This document shows, piece by piece, positions 9,047 through 16,176 of a stretch of 45,294 nucleotides of DNA. A program made the translations under genes and the position numbers. The notes under the pieces were generated by a model. The model ran no database searches and was not told where the DNA came from. It saw only the letters and a list, made by a program, of their open reading frames with translations. The stretch is from an uncultured Brevundimonas sp. (GTDB taxonomy: Bacteria; Pseudomonadota; Alphaproteobacteria; Caulobacterales; Caulobacteraceae). Each line of letters opens with the position of its first letter. Positions within the stretch are counted from its first letter, which is position 1. The stretch covers positions 1 to 45,294 of the forward strand of contig NZ_CALMFB010000020.1 of the NCBI RefSeq assembly GCF_937863155.1, read 5' to 3'.

Positions 9047-9522
9047 CTGTCGTCAGAACCATTCCGCGCAAGTCCCGGCTGTCCAGCCTGATCGACACGT
9101 CCGGCGGCGTCAGCGTCGGCGTGGCGCGCCGTCAGGCCAACGCCAACCTGGAGGCCATGAAGGAGCGCAGCCAGGCGTTGATCAGCGAGCGGTTGACCGC
9201 CCTGGCCGCCCTGGTCGAGCCCGCCACGCCGCAAGACGTCCTGCCGGCCCGGGCCGAAGCCTATCGCCTGTCCAGCGAGATCATCGACGCGGCGGGGATG
9301 TTCGACATGGGATCGCTGTGTCAGGCGGCCCGGGGGCTGTGCGACTATCTGGACGCCCATGACGGCCAGGGGCGCATGGACTGGCGCGTGGTGACGGTTC
9401 ACGCCCATTCAATGCGGCTGCTGACCTCCCTGCCCGACGCCGCCGAGCCACAGCGCTCGGCGGTGCTGGAGCATCTGGCCAAGGTGTTGCAGCACAAGCT
9501 GGGGCCGAACGCGGCCGATTGA
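9043..9522 (+). CDS. Small helical protein coupled to the response regulator
   Basis: A 159-residue protein that I do not recognise with certainty. It is almost wholly alpha-helical by composition: residues 36-104 and 115-155 form amphipathic helices. This resembles the four-helix bundles of histidine-phosphotransfer proteins, but the HxxKG motif is absent; the only histidine cluster is HAH at 120-122. The N-terminus (RTIPRKSRLS) is basic. The start ATG overlaps the response-regulator stop, arguing that the product works with that regulator, as a phosphotransfer partner, an antagonist or an output. All of these are inference. Confidence 0.7.
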   Translation: MTVVRTIPRKSRLSSLIDTSGGVSVGVARRQANANLEAMKERSQALISERLTALAALVEPATPQDVLPARAEAYRLSSEIIDAAGMFDMGSLCQAARGLCDYLDAHDGQGRMDWRVVTVHAHSMRLLTSLPDAAEPQRSAVLEHLAKVLQHKLGPNAAD

Positions 9523-9535
9523 CGCCCGAAGGCGC

Positions 9536-10549
9536 TCAGACGGTGCGCATAGCAGCCAGAAGCTCGTCCACCGCCTGTTCCGCCGTGGCCCAGGAACAGA
9601 CGAACCGCACCGAGCCGTCGTCAAAGCGATAGCAGGCCCAGCCGGCGGCCGTCAGACGCGCATGGGCGGCCTCGGACATCCGCACGAAGACCGTATTGGC
9701 CTCGACCGGGTGCGCCAGCACGAAGGGCGTTCCCGCGACAATGCCTTCCGCCAGACGCGCCGCCATCAGATTGGCGTGGGCGGCCCCCGTCTCCCAGGCG
9801 CCGCTTTCCAGCAGACCCAGCAGCGGCGCGACCAGGAACCGGCCCTTGGACGCGGTCTGGCCCGCCTGTTTCAACCGGTTGTCGATGCGCCGCGCCAGGC
9901 TGCGGTCGAACATCACCACCGCCTCGACGCAACTGGCGCCCGCCTTGGCCCCGCCGAACACCAGCAGATCCACGCCCAGACGCGCGATCTGCGTCAGGTC
10001 GAACCCCGCCGCCGCCGCATTGGCCAGCCGCGCCCCGTCCAGATGCACCCCCATGCCGCGCGCCTTGGCCGGTTCGATCAGGCGGCGCATCTCGTCCACC
10101 GTATAGACCGTGCCGTATTCGGTGGACTGGCTCAGGCTCAGCGCCGCTGCCGGCTGGCGATGGCCGACCTCGGGCTCTTCCAGCGCCGCCAGCAGGGCCG
10201 CCTCTTCGATCTTGCCCGAGAAACCTGGCAGGCCGATCAGGCCCATGCCCTGGCCAAAGAACCCCGGCGCGCCGGTCTCGTCGGTGCAGACATGAGCCGC
10301 ATGATGCGCCAGCACCGCCTCATAGGGCCAGGCCAGCATCGACAGGGCGATGGCGTTGCCCGCCGTGCCGGAAAAGACGAACCGCACCTCGGCGTCCGCA
10401 TCCAGGCGTTGGCGGATCACGTCGGCGGCGCGGGCGGTGATGTCGTCGCGTCCATAGGCGGGCGCCGGCCCGGTATTGGCGGCGATCAGCGCCTCCAGGG
10501 CGGGGGGCGCCAGGCCGGCGGTGTTGTCGGACCCGAAATCGTAGCGCAC
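9536..10549 (-). CDS. ltaE: Low-specificity L-threonine aldolase
   Basis: A 337-residue PLP-dependent enzyme cleaving L-threonine or allo-threonine to glycine and acetaldehyde. Conserved segments are YDFGSDNTAG at the start, AYGRDDIT, HLDGARLANA (D171) and FGGAKAG with the PLP lysine K202. The frame extends upstream into mscS, but the family starts with (M)RYDFxSDN. GTG 10549 is therefore chosen; it lies one base after the mscS TGA with a G-rich ribosome binding site in the mscS tail. A four-base-arm hairpin (9523-9534) lies between its end and the convergent gene. Confidence 0.9.
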   Translation of the reverse strand: MRYDFGSDNTAGLAPPALEALIAANTGPAPAYGRDDITARAADVIRQRLDADAEVRFVFSGTAGNAIALSMLAWPYEAVLAHHAAHVCTDETGAPGFFGQGMGLIGLPGFSGKIEEAALLAALEEPEVGHRQPAAALSLSQSTEYGTVYTVDEMRRLIEPAKARGMGVHLDGARLANAAAAGFDLTQIARLGVDLLVFGGAKAGASCVEAVVMFDRSLARRIDNRLKQAGQTASKGRFLVAPLLGLLESGAWETGAAHANLMAARLAEGIVAGTPFVLAHPVEANTVFVRMSEAAHARLTAAGWACYRFDDGSVRFVCSWATAEQAVDELLAAMRTV

Positions 10550-10550
10550 G

Positions 10551-11486
10551 TCAGCCCCTCGCCTTTCGCGGGCGCGGCGCAGGCTCGGGTTCCGGCTCGG
10601 CGTCGCCATAGGGAACCGCGACCTGGTGCGGGAAGGGAATCTCGATCCCCGCCTCGTCCAGCGCCTCCTTGCCGGCCTGCATCAGATCGGCCTTGGTCTG
10701 CCACCAGTCCTCGACCTTGACCCAGGCGTGAAGGGTGATCTGCACCGCGCTGTCCAGCAGGGCCGTCACCCCGGTCCAGGGCGCGGGATCCTCCAGCACC
10801 TTGTCATGCAGCGACGCCACCGCGGCCAGAACCGCCCGCGCCTGGGCCAGGTCGCTGGAATAGCCAACGGTATAGTTGATCTCGATCCGGCGGGTCTTCT
10901 GGCCCGTCAGGTTGATGACGACGTCGCTCAGAACCTTGGCGTTGGGCACGGTGATCCTGTGGTTGTCGGCGTTCGACAGTGTGGTGGTGAACAGGTCCAG
11001 CCGCTTCACCGTGCCGGCGACGCCGTTCAGGTCGATCACCTCGCCCACGCGATAGGGACGCAGCACCAGCAGCATCACCCCCGCCGCCACGTTCGACAGC
11101 GTGCCCTGCAGGGCCAGGCCCACGGCCAGGGACGCCGCGCCCAGAACGGCGATGATCGAGGTGGTCTGGACCCCCAGCCGCTGCAGCACGGCGATCAGGC
11201 CCATGATCAGCACCACGACCCGAACCACCTGCACGGCGAAACTGAGCACCGTCGGGTCATGGCGGAAGCCGCGCACCCGCCCCAGCATGCGCCGCGCCGC
11301 GCCGGACGCCCAGCGCGACACGAACAGGGTGGCGACGAAGATCAGCGCCGCGATGGACAGGTTGATGGCGAAATCGCCGGCCATCTCGGTCAGTTTGGCG
11401 ATCACGGCCGCATCCACGGCCACGGCGCGCTCACCCGCTTCCAGGGCGTTGCTCAGAGAGGACGGCAGATCGGTCATGCGCCGCAT
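10551..11486 (-). CDS. MscS-family mechanosensitive channel
   Basis: A 311-residue inner-membrane protein. Three transmembrane segments lie at about residues 37-60, 84-106 and 112-150. The pore-lining helix TM3 has the small-residue pattern AVLGAASLAVGLALQGTLSN, the diagnostic MscS signature. The cytoplasmic beta domain follows: VIDLNGVAGTVKRLDLFTT, NADNHRITVPNAKVL. These channels open under membrane tension and release osmolytes during hypo-osmotic shock. The C-terminus ends in an EPEPEPAPRPRK tail. The start could be ATG 11486 or ATG 11477. It lies 49 bases after the hybrid kinase and directly before ltaE, probably one transcript. Confidence 0.92.
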   Translation of the reverse strand: MRRMTDLPSSLSNALEAGERAVAVDAAVIAKLTEMAGDFAINLSIAALIFVATLFVSRWASGAARRMLGRVRGFRHDPTVLSFAVQVVRVVVLIMGLIAVLQRLGVQTTSIIAVLGAASLAVGLALQGTLSNVAAGVMLLVLRPYRVGEVIDLNGVAGTVKRLDLFTTTLSNADNHRITVPNAKVLSDVVINLTGQKTRRIEINYTVGYSSDLAQARAVLAAVASLHDKVLEDPAPWTGVTALLDSAVQITLHAWVKVEDWWQTKADLMQAGKEALDEAGIEIPFPHQVAVPYGDAEPEPEPAPRPRKARG

Positions 11487-11535
11487 CTAACGCCTTGGCG
11501 ACGGATTGGAAGCCCACGGCGACGAAAGAACGCCG

Positions 11536-13353
11536 TCAGGCCGCCATGGCGTTGCGGGTCGTCTCGCCCAGGGCGCGCAGGGCCGTGCGCCCGCCCGACA
11601 CCTGGCCCATCAGGGCGGCCAGGGCGGCGAAGTCGATCGGCTTGTTCAGATAGGCGTCGGCGCCGGCCTCCAGCCCCGCTTCATGGTCTTCGTTGCGGGC
11701 CGAGGCGGACAGCACCACCACCGGCGTGTCGCGGTTGGGGCCTTCGCCGTCGCGGATCAGGCGCGTCGCGGTCAGGCCATCCATCACCGGCATGTTCACG
11801 TCCATGATGATCAGGTCGAACGGCTGGGTCGCCGCCGCATCGACCGCGATCTGGCCGTTTTCGGCGGCCGAGATGATGTGGCCGGCCGAACTCATCCAGG
11901 CTTCCAGGATCATGCGGTTGACGGGGTGATCTTCGACCACCAGCACGTTCAGACGCTCGCCGCCCTCGACCTCGGCGTCGATCACCTCGTCGGGCTGGGC
12001 CTCGGCCCATTCCACGACTTCGGCTTCCAGCGACAGAACGAAGGTCGATCCCTTGCCCAGCACGGACTGAACCGTGATGTCGCCGCCCATGATGTTGGCC
12101 ATGCGCCGTGCGATGGTCAGGCCCAGGCCCGTGCCCCCGAACCGCCGGGTCGAAGAGGCGTCCACCTGGGTGAATGGCTGGAACAGGCGCTCCAGATCAT
12201 GCGGGGCGATGCCGGCGCCGCTGTCGGTCACGATGAAGTCGAAGCGGACGCGGGTGTCCGACAGGCGTTCGCCGCGAATGCGATAACGGATTTCGCCCCG
12301 GTCGGTGAATTTGACGGCATTGGACAGCAGATTCTGCACCACTTGGCACACGCGCAGGGGGTCGCCACGCACCACGGCGGGCACTTCGCCTTCGAACTCG
12401 GACACGAAAACCAGCCCCTTGGCCTCGGCCTGGGCCTCGAACGGGCCGGTGACCCGGCGGTTCAGGTCGGCGATGCTGACGTCCACGACCTCGAAGGTCA
12501 TCTTGCCCGCCTCGATCTTGGTCATGTCCAGGATGTCGTTCAGCAGGCTCAGCAGATTGTCGCCCGAGTTGCGGATGATCGACAGATATTCCCGCTGGGT
12601 CGCCTCCAGCCGGGTGGCGCTCAACAGCTGGGCCGCGCCCAGGACGCCGTTCATCGGCGTGCGCAGTTCGTGCGAAATGACGCCCAGGAAGTTGGACTTG
12701 GCCTCGGATGCGGCATTGGCCTTGTCGCGGGCGCTTTCCAGCTCCTCGATCAGATGGGCCTGATGCTCCTGGAAGGTGCGGATGCGCTCTTCGCGCAGCA
12801 TGGTCATGGTCACCAGCACGAACAGGCCGGCCGCCGTCAGCGGCACCGAGGCCAGGAACGGCCAGAACAGCGGCCCGCCCCACAGGCTGGCCACAATGGC
12901 CAGCGCGCCGACGCCATAGGGCGACGAGATCACCATGGCCTGACGCGGCGAACTGCGCAGCTGGGCGAACACCAGAACATAGCCGGCGACCAGCAGGGTC
13001 ACGGCCAGCTCGTGCCCGAACGGCTTGCCCGAGAACCAGGCGATCACCGGGGCCGTGGCCCACACCGCCGTGGTCGCGGTCGCCACGGCCGGGAACATCA
13101 GGCCCCAGCCCGAGCCGACGCGCTCGCTCAGATGACGTTCAAAGGCGCCGCGCAGGGCGCCCGCGCCGATGGTGGCCACGAACCACAACAGCGCGATCTG
13201 CCAGCCGACGACGCTGAGCAGGCCCACCGCCCAGCTGGCGATGATCAGATAGCGCAGATACTGGGTCTGCAGGATGGCGGTCAGGGCCTGCGCCGCTTCG
13301 CCCGGCCGTTGTTCGGCCGTCAATCCCGTCGCGACGCCTTCTGATCCGACCAT
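11536..13353 (-). CDS. Hybrid sensor histidine kinase/response regulator
   Basis: A 605-residue protein. Hydrophobic segments between residues 34 and 186 give about six membrane passes with very short loops and no evident periplasmic sensor domain. A coiled coil at 187-215 leads to HisKA with H228 (GVISHELRTPMNG). The ATPase domain has N341 (QNLLSNAVKFTD), DSGAGI and the FGGTGLGL lid. A C-terminal receiver has E474-D475 and phosphoacceptor D518 (IMDVNMPVMDG), with K in LNKPI. This is the architecture of a phosphorelay kinase that needs a separate phosphotransfer protein. The stimulus may be sensed in or near the membrane. Its partner is not evident in the window. Confidence 0.93.
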   Translation of the reverse strand: MVGSEGVATGLTAEQRPGEAAQALTAILQTQYLRYLIIASWAVGLLSVVGWQIALLWFVATIGAGALRGAFERHLSERVGSGWGLMFPAVATATTAVWATAPVIAWFSGKPFGHELAVTLLVAGYVLVFAQLRSSPRQAMVISSPYGVGALAIVASLWGGPLFWPFLASVPLTAAGLFVLVTMTMLREERIRTFQEHQAHLIEELESARDKANAASEAKSNFLGVISHELRTPMNGVLGAAQLLSATRLEATQREYLSIIRNSGDNLLSLLNDILDMTKIEAGKMTFEVVDVSIADLNRRVTGPFEAQAEAKGLVFVSEFEGEVPAVVRGDPLRVCQVVQNLLSNAVKFTDRGEIRYRIRGERLSDTRVRFDFIVTDSGAGIAPHDLERLFQPFTQVDASSTRRFGGTGLGLTIARRMANIMGGDITVQSVLGKGSTFVLSLEAEVVEWAEAQPDEVIDAEVEGGERLNVLVVEDHPVNRMILEAWMSSAGHIISAAENGQIAVDAAATQPFDLIIMDVNMPVMDGLTATRLIRDGEGPNRDTPVVVLSASARNEDHEAGLEAGADAYLNKPIDFAALAALMGQVSGGRTALRALGETTRNAMAA

Positions 13354-13438
13354 GCCCCCGCCCCGTATCGGTTTCCCTCGGGGCCAGACGCTAGGATGAA
13401 CCTTCTAAGACGAAGTGAACGCTGATTTCCCTCAAATT

Positions 13439-13765
13439 TTAACGGGTGGCGTCTTCGCCGGGCGTCAGGGCGCGGATGGAAAGGGCGTGGACCGGCCCGG
13501 CCAGCTCGTCTTTCAGCGCCGCATTCACCGCCCGCTGGCGCGCCACGCGGGTCATCCCCTCGAAGGCGTCCGACACGACCAGCAGGTTGAAATGGCTTTC
13601 ACCGCCGTCACGGCCATCCATGCCGCCTTCGTGGTGGTGGCCCGCATGGCGCGCGCTGTCGTCCTGGATCTCCAGCCGGGTCGGAGTGAGGGATTGCGAC
13701 AACTTGCGACGGATTTCCTGCGCGACGGGGCCTTCTGACACGGTGATTTCCTTGATGGCGTCCAA
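13439..13765 (-). CDS. bolA: BolA family protein
   Basis: A 108-residue protein, of BolA length. It has the class features: an N-terminal helix (VAQEIRRKLSQSLTPTRLEI), a histidine-rich loop HAGHHHEGG, SHFNLLVVSDAFEGMTRVARQRAVNAAL and a C-terminal HALSIRALTP. BolA proteins pair with monothiol glutaredoxins to handle Fe-S clusters and can bind DNA. The FxGxxxVxRQRxVxxxL signature is clear. Only 21 bases separate its ATG from the divergent J-domain gene, leaving no room for two independent promoters between them. Confidence 0.9.
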   Translation of the reverse strand: MDAIKEITVSEGPVAQEIRRKLSQSLTPTRLEIQDDSARHAGHHHEGGMDGRDGGESHFNLLVVSDAFEGMTRVARQRAVNAALKDELAGPVHALSIRALTPGEDATR

Positions 13766-13786
13766 TTCAGCCTTACAATTGGGGCG

Positions 13787-14455
13787 ATGTCGGCGTCATT
13801 CCAGTACAAACCCCGCTTTCGCGACATGCGCGTGCGCCCGCCCCAGGACGATGAGGCGGCGGCGGCCGAGGACGTCCTGCGCCTGAAACCCGGCGAAAAG
13901 CCGTGCCAGTGGCCCGACTGCACCCGCCCGGCGACGGCGCGCGCGCCCCGATCGCGCGAGCAGCTGAATGAATTCTATGACTTCTGTCAGGGTCATGCCG
14001 CCGAATACAACAAGGGCTGGAATTTCTACGCCGGCATGAGCGAGGGCGAGGTCCGCGCCATGCAGGAGAATGAGGCCATGACCGGCGGCCGCCCGACCTG
14101 GGAGATGAAGGCCGGGAAATTCACGCGCGAGGCGGCGGCCTTCGCGGCCAAGGTCGGCACCAGCAATACCGCCGGCGCCGGCTCATGGCGCGACAGTTTC
14201 GGCCTGTTCGGGCGACGCGGTGAACCCCAGGCCAAGGCGGCCGACGCCGGGCCGCGGCTGGGCAAGCTGGAACGCAATGCGCTGGCCGACCTGGATCTGG
14301 AGCCGGGGGCCGGCAAGGCGGACATCAAGGCGCGCTATCACGACCTGCTGAAACGCTGTCACCCCGACACCAACGGCGGCGACCGGGGCGCCGAGGCCAA
14401 GCTGCAGCGCGTCATCAAGGCCTGGAAGACGCTGAAAAAGGCCGGGATGGTCTAG
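13787..14455 (+). CDS. J-domain protein with an N-terminal cysteine motif
   Basis: A 222-residue protein. The C-terminal 60 residues are a J domain with the HPD motif at 192-194 (KRCHPDTNGGD), which stimulates the ATPase of a DnaK-type Hsp70. There is no Gly/Phe region, zinc-finger or client-binding domain as in DnaJ. The N-terminal half has C40, C45, C67 and H70 (CQWPDC ... FCQGH), spaced like a small zinc site, then FYDFC and EYNKGWNFYAGM aromatic patches. The gene is divergent from bolA. The linkage hints at a role in Fe-S or protein quality control, which is inference. Confidence 0.88.
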   Translation: MSASFQYKPRFRDMRVRPPQDDEAAAAEDVLRLKPGEKPCQWPDCTRPATARAPRSREQLNEFYDFCQGHAAEYNKGWNFYAGMSEGEVRAMQENEAMTGGRPTWEMKAGKFTREAAAFAAKVGTSNTAGAGSWRDSFGLFGRRGEPQAKAADAGPRLGKLERNALADLDLEPGAGKADIKARYHDLLKRCHPDTNGGDRGAEAKLQRVIKAWKTLKKAGMV

Positions 14456-14479
14456 GGGCGTCGACTCAGCGGCGAAGGC

Positions 14480-15730
14480 TCAGGGCCGGCCGCGCGCCGT
14501 GGTGCGGGCGTCCGCCACCATCGTCGGCGTCTCGGGCTGGGTGAAATAGCGGTCGATCGACTGGGCCACCGCCCGCATCATGCGCCGGCGCGACCGTTCG
14601 TCGGTCAGGGCGCGTTCGTCGTCGGCATTGGTCATGAAGCCCATTTCCAGCAGCACCGCCGGAACGTCGGGCGCCAGCAGAACCTCGAACCCCGCATCGC
14701 GATGGCTGCGACGCAGCAGGGCGCGGTCGTCCGCTTCCAGATGGCTGAGCAGCACCCGCGCGAACTGAGCCGAACGGTTCTGGGTCGCCCGCTGGGTCAT
14801 GTCCAGCAGGATGCGGTCCACAGACGGATCACGCCCCGGCAGGCGCATGTCGCGGGCCCAGTCGCCTTCGCGCAGCACCTGGCGCACGGCCCGCGTCGCC
14901 CCCTGTTCGGACAGGGTATAGACGCTGGCGCCGCGCGTGGCCGGATCGGGGCTGGAATCGGCGTGCAGCGAAATGAACAGGTCGGCCCCCGCCTCGCGCG
15001 CGATCTGCACGCGGCGCGGACGGGTGACATAGACATCGGTGTTGCGCGTCAGCACGACGCGATAGCGGCCCAGCCGCTCCAGCTCGGCCTTCAGGGCCTG
15101 GGCCGCCGGCAGGGTCACCTGGCGTTCGGTCGCATTGGCGCCGCGCGTGCCGGGATCATGGCCGCCGTGGCCGGCGTCAATGACAATCAGGGGCCGCTCG
15201 TTGCGCGGCGCGGCGCGGCGCGGCGCGGGCGCTGGGGCGTTGCGGGGCGCAGGCGCCGCCACGGCCGGTGCGGCGCCCGACTTGGCCTTCAGGTCGATGA
15301 CATAACGATAGTGCCGCACACCGTCGCCGGGCGGCAGCAGGAAGCGGCGCTCGATCTCGGCGGTCTTGGCCAGGTCCAGATGCACGCGCGAGGCGCCCGT
15401 GGCCCCTGCGATGCGATAGCCGCTGACCAGGCCGGACCCCGCGCCGTTCAGGCCACGGCCCGAGGCGACCCCCGCCAGCGCCAGGGTGACGCGGCCCGTG
15501 GTTCCGTCCTCGATCACCGATCCGCGGGCGGTGCGTTCCAGGTCCACGACCACGCGGGTGCGTTCACCATCGCCGCCGAAGCGGACGCCCAGCACCTCGC
15601 CCGCCGCCGCCGAAGCCAGGCCCCGGCCGGCCGTCAACAGCACGACGCAGATCACGACGAAGGCCACCGCCGTCATCGTCCATTCGCGTGCGCGCCAGCG
15701 GCGCAGGTTGAAAACGCTTTGACCGTACAT
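14480..15730 (-). CDS. amiC: N-acetylmuramoyl-L-alanine amidase (AmiC-like)
   Basis: A 416-residue periplasmic amidase that cuts the stem peptide from peptidoglycan during cell separation. A signal segment at residues 18-42 (MTAVAFVVICVVLLTAGRG) is followed by an AMIN domain (VLGVRFGGDGERTRVVVDLE). A proline/alanine linker leads to the Amidase_3 domain, with zinc and catalytic residues in VIDAGHGGHDPG, ERQVTL, FISLHADS and VLLEMGFMTN. ATG 15730 is preferred over 15787 because a plausible promoter (15785-15813) overlaps the longer start and the family begins near the signal peptide. The gene is divergent from rne. Confidence 0.92.
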   Translation of the reverse strand: MYGQSVFNLRRWRAREWTMTAVAFVVICVVLLTAGRGLASAAAGEVLGVRFGGDGERTRVVVDLERTARGSVIEDGTTGRVTLALAGVASGRGLNGAGSGLVSGYRIAGATGASRVHLDLAKTAEIERRFLLPPGDGVRHYRYVIDLKAKSGAAPAVAAPAPRNAPAPAPRRAAPRNERPLIVIDAGHGGHDPGTRGANATERQVTLPAAQALKAELERLGRYRVVLTRNTDVYVTRPRRVQIAREAGADLFISLHADSSPDPATRGASVYTLSEQGATRAVRQVLREGDWARDMRLPGRDPSVDRILLDMTQRATQNRSAQFARVLLSHLEADDRALLRRSHRDAGFEVLLAPDVPAVLLEMGFMTNADDERALTDERSRRRMMRAVAQSIDRYFTQPETPTMVADARTTARGRP

Positions 15731-15784
15731 TCTTACGGCGCCCACAAACTGTTCTGATCGCCCAGTCTGCCAGATCAGTCCTTG

Positions 15785-15813
15785 CATAGGGTTAAGAGCG
15801 AGGCGGCTTTCAA
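15785..15813 (-). promoter_or_regulatory. Candidate amiC promoter
   Basis: On the minus strand, TTGAAA (15808-15813) is followed after 17 bases by CCTATG (15785-15790). The hexamer spacing is ideal for a housekeeping sigma factor but the -10 match is only partial. Transcription would start near 15778, about 48 bases before the chosen amiC ATG. Predicted by eye only. Confidence 0.35.
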
Positions 15814-16058
15814 TTCACACGCGCAATCCCTATGATTTGTCTGATCGCGAACCGATCGCGCCTGTCCGCCTGCGGATTTCTGGGCGCGCCCTCCTCGCGA
15901 CAAAGACGTTTTCACCCATCCGAGAATCGACCGGGCCCGCCCGACGGTTCGACGACCGGCCCTCCGAAACGGCGCGACCGCGCGTGGACGGGGCCAGAAC
16001 CAGACTGAAACCCATGGGCCTGATCGCCTGCGCTCCCATCGCGCTCCTTGGAGCCACA

Positions 16059-16073
16059 GCCGCCATCGGCGGC
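16059..16073 (+). other. Hairpin in the putative rne leader
   Basis: GCCGCC at 16059-16064, ATC loop, GGCGGC at 16068-16073: a perfect 6-bp GC stem about 100 bases before the rne start. It could be one stem of a structured rne 5' leader. High GC makes chance stems common, so confidence in function is low. Confidence 0.25.
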
Positions 16074-16176
16074 GGGATGACGCGCGTGCCGGCCCCCCAT
16101 CCCATTCGGCGAGCCGCCCACGACCGGAGACATCCTCTTCGGCCGCCCGGCCTGGCGCGCCAGAGAGAGACTTCTG

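Larger units (their letters stand above)
15731..16176. other. amiC-rne divergent intergenic region
   Basis: About 446 bases between the amiC ATG and the rne ATG, the longest gap without a gene in the window. It holds a candidate amiC promoter (15785-15813), one GAATC methylation-type site (15924-15928) and a GCCGCC/GGCGGC hairpin (16059-16073). Its right part would be the 5' leader of rne. Long rne leaders often mediate autoregulation in other bacteria; that is not shown here. Frames crossing it have no recognisable protein. Confidence 0.7.

Noticed and set aside
9523-9534. Intrinsic terminator between the helical protein gene and ltaE
   Set aside because: CGCC-CGAA-GGCG has only four pairs and no T-tract on either side.
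11506-13344. A 612-codon open frame antisense to the hybrid histidine kinase
   Set aside because: GC-rich codon bias opens antisense frames; the translation is Gly/His/Gln/Arg-rich without domains, while the minus strand encodes a complete kinase.
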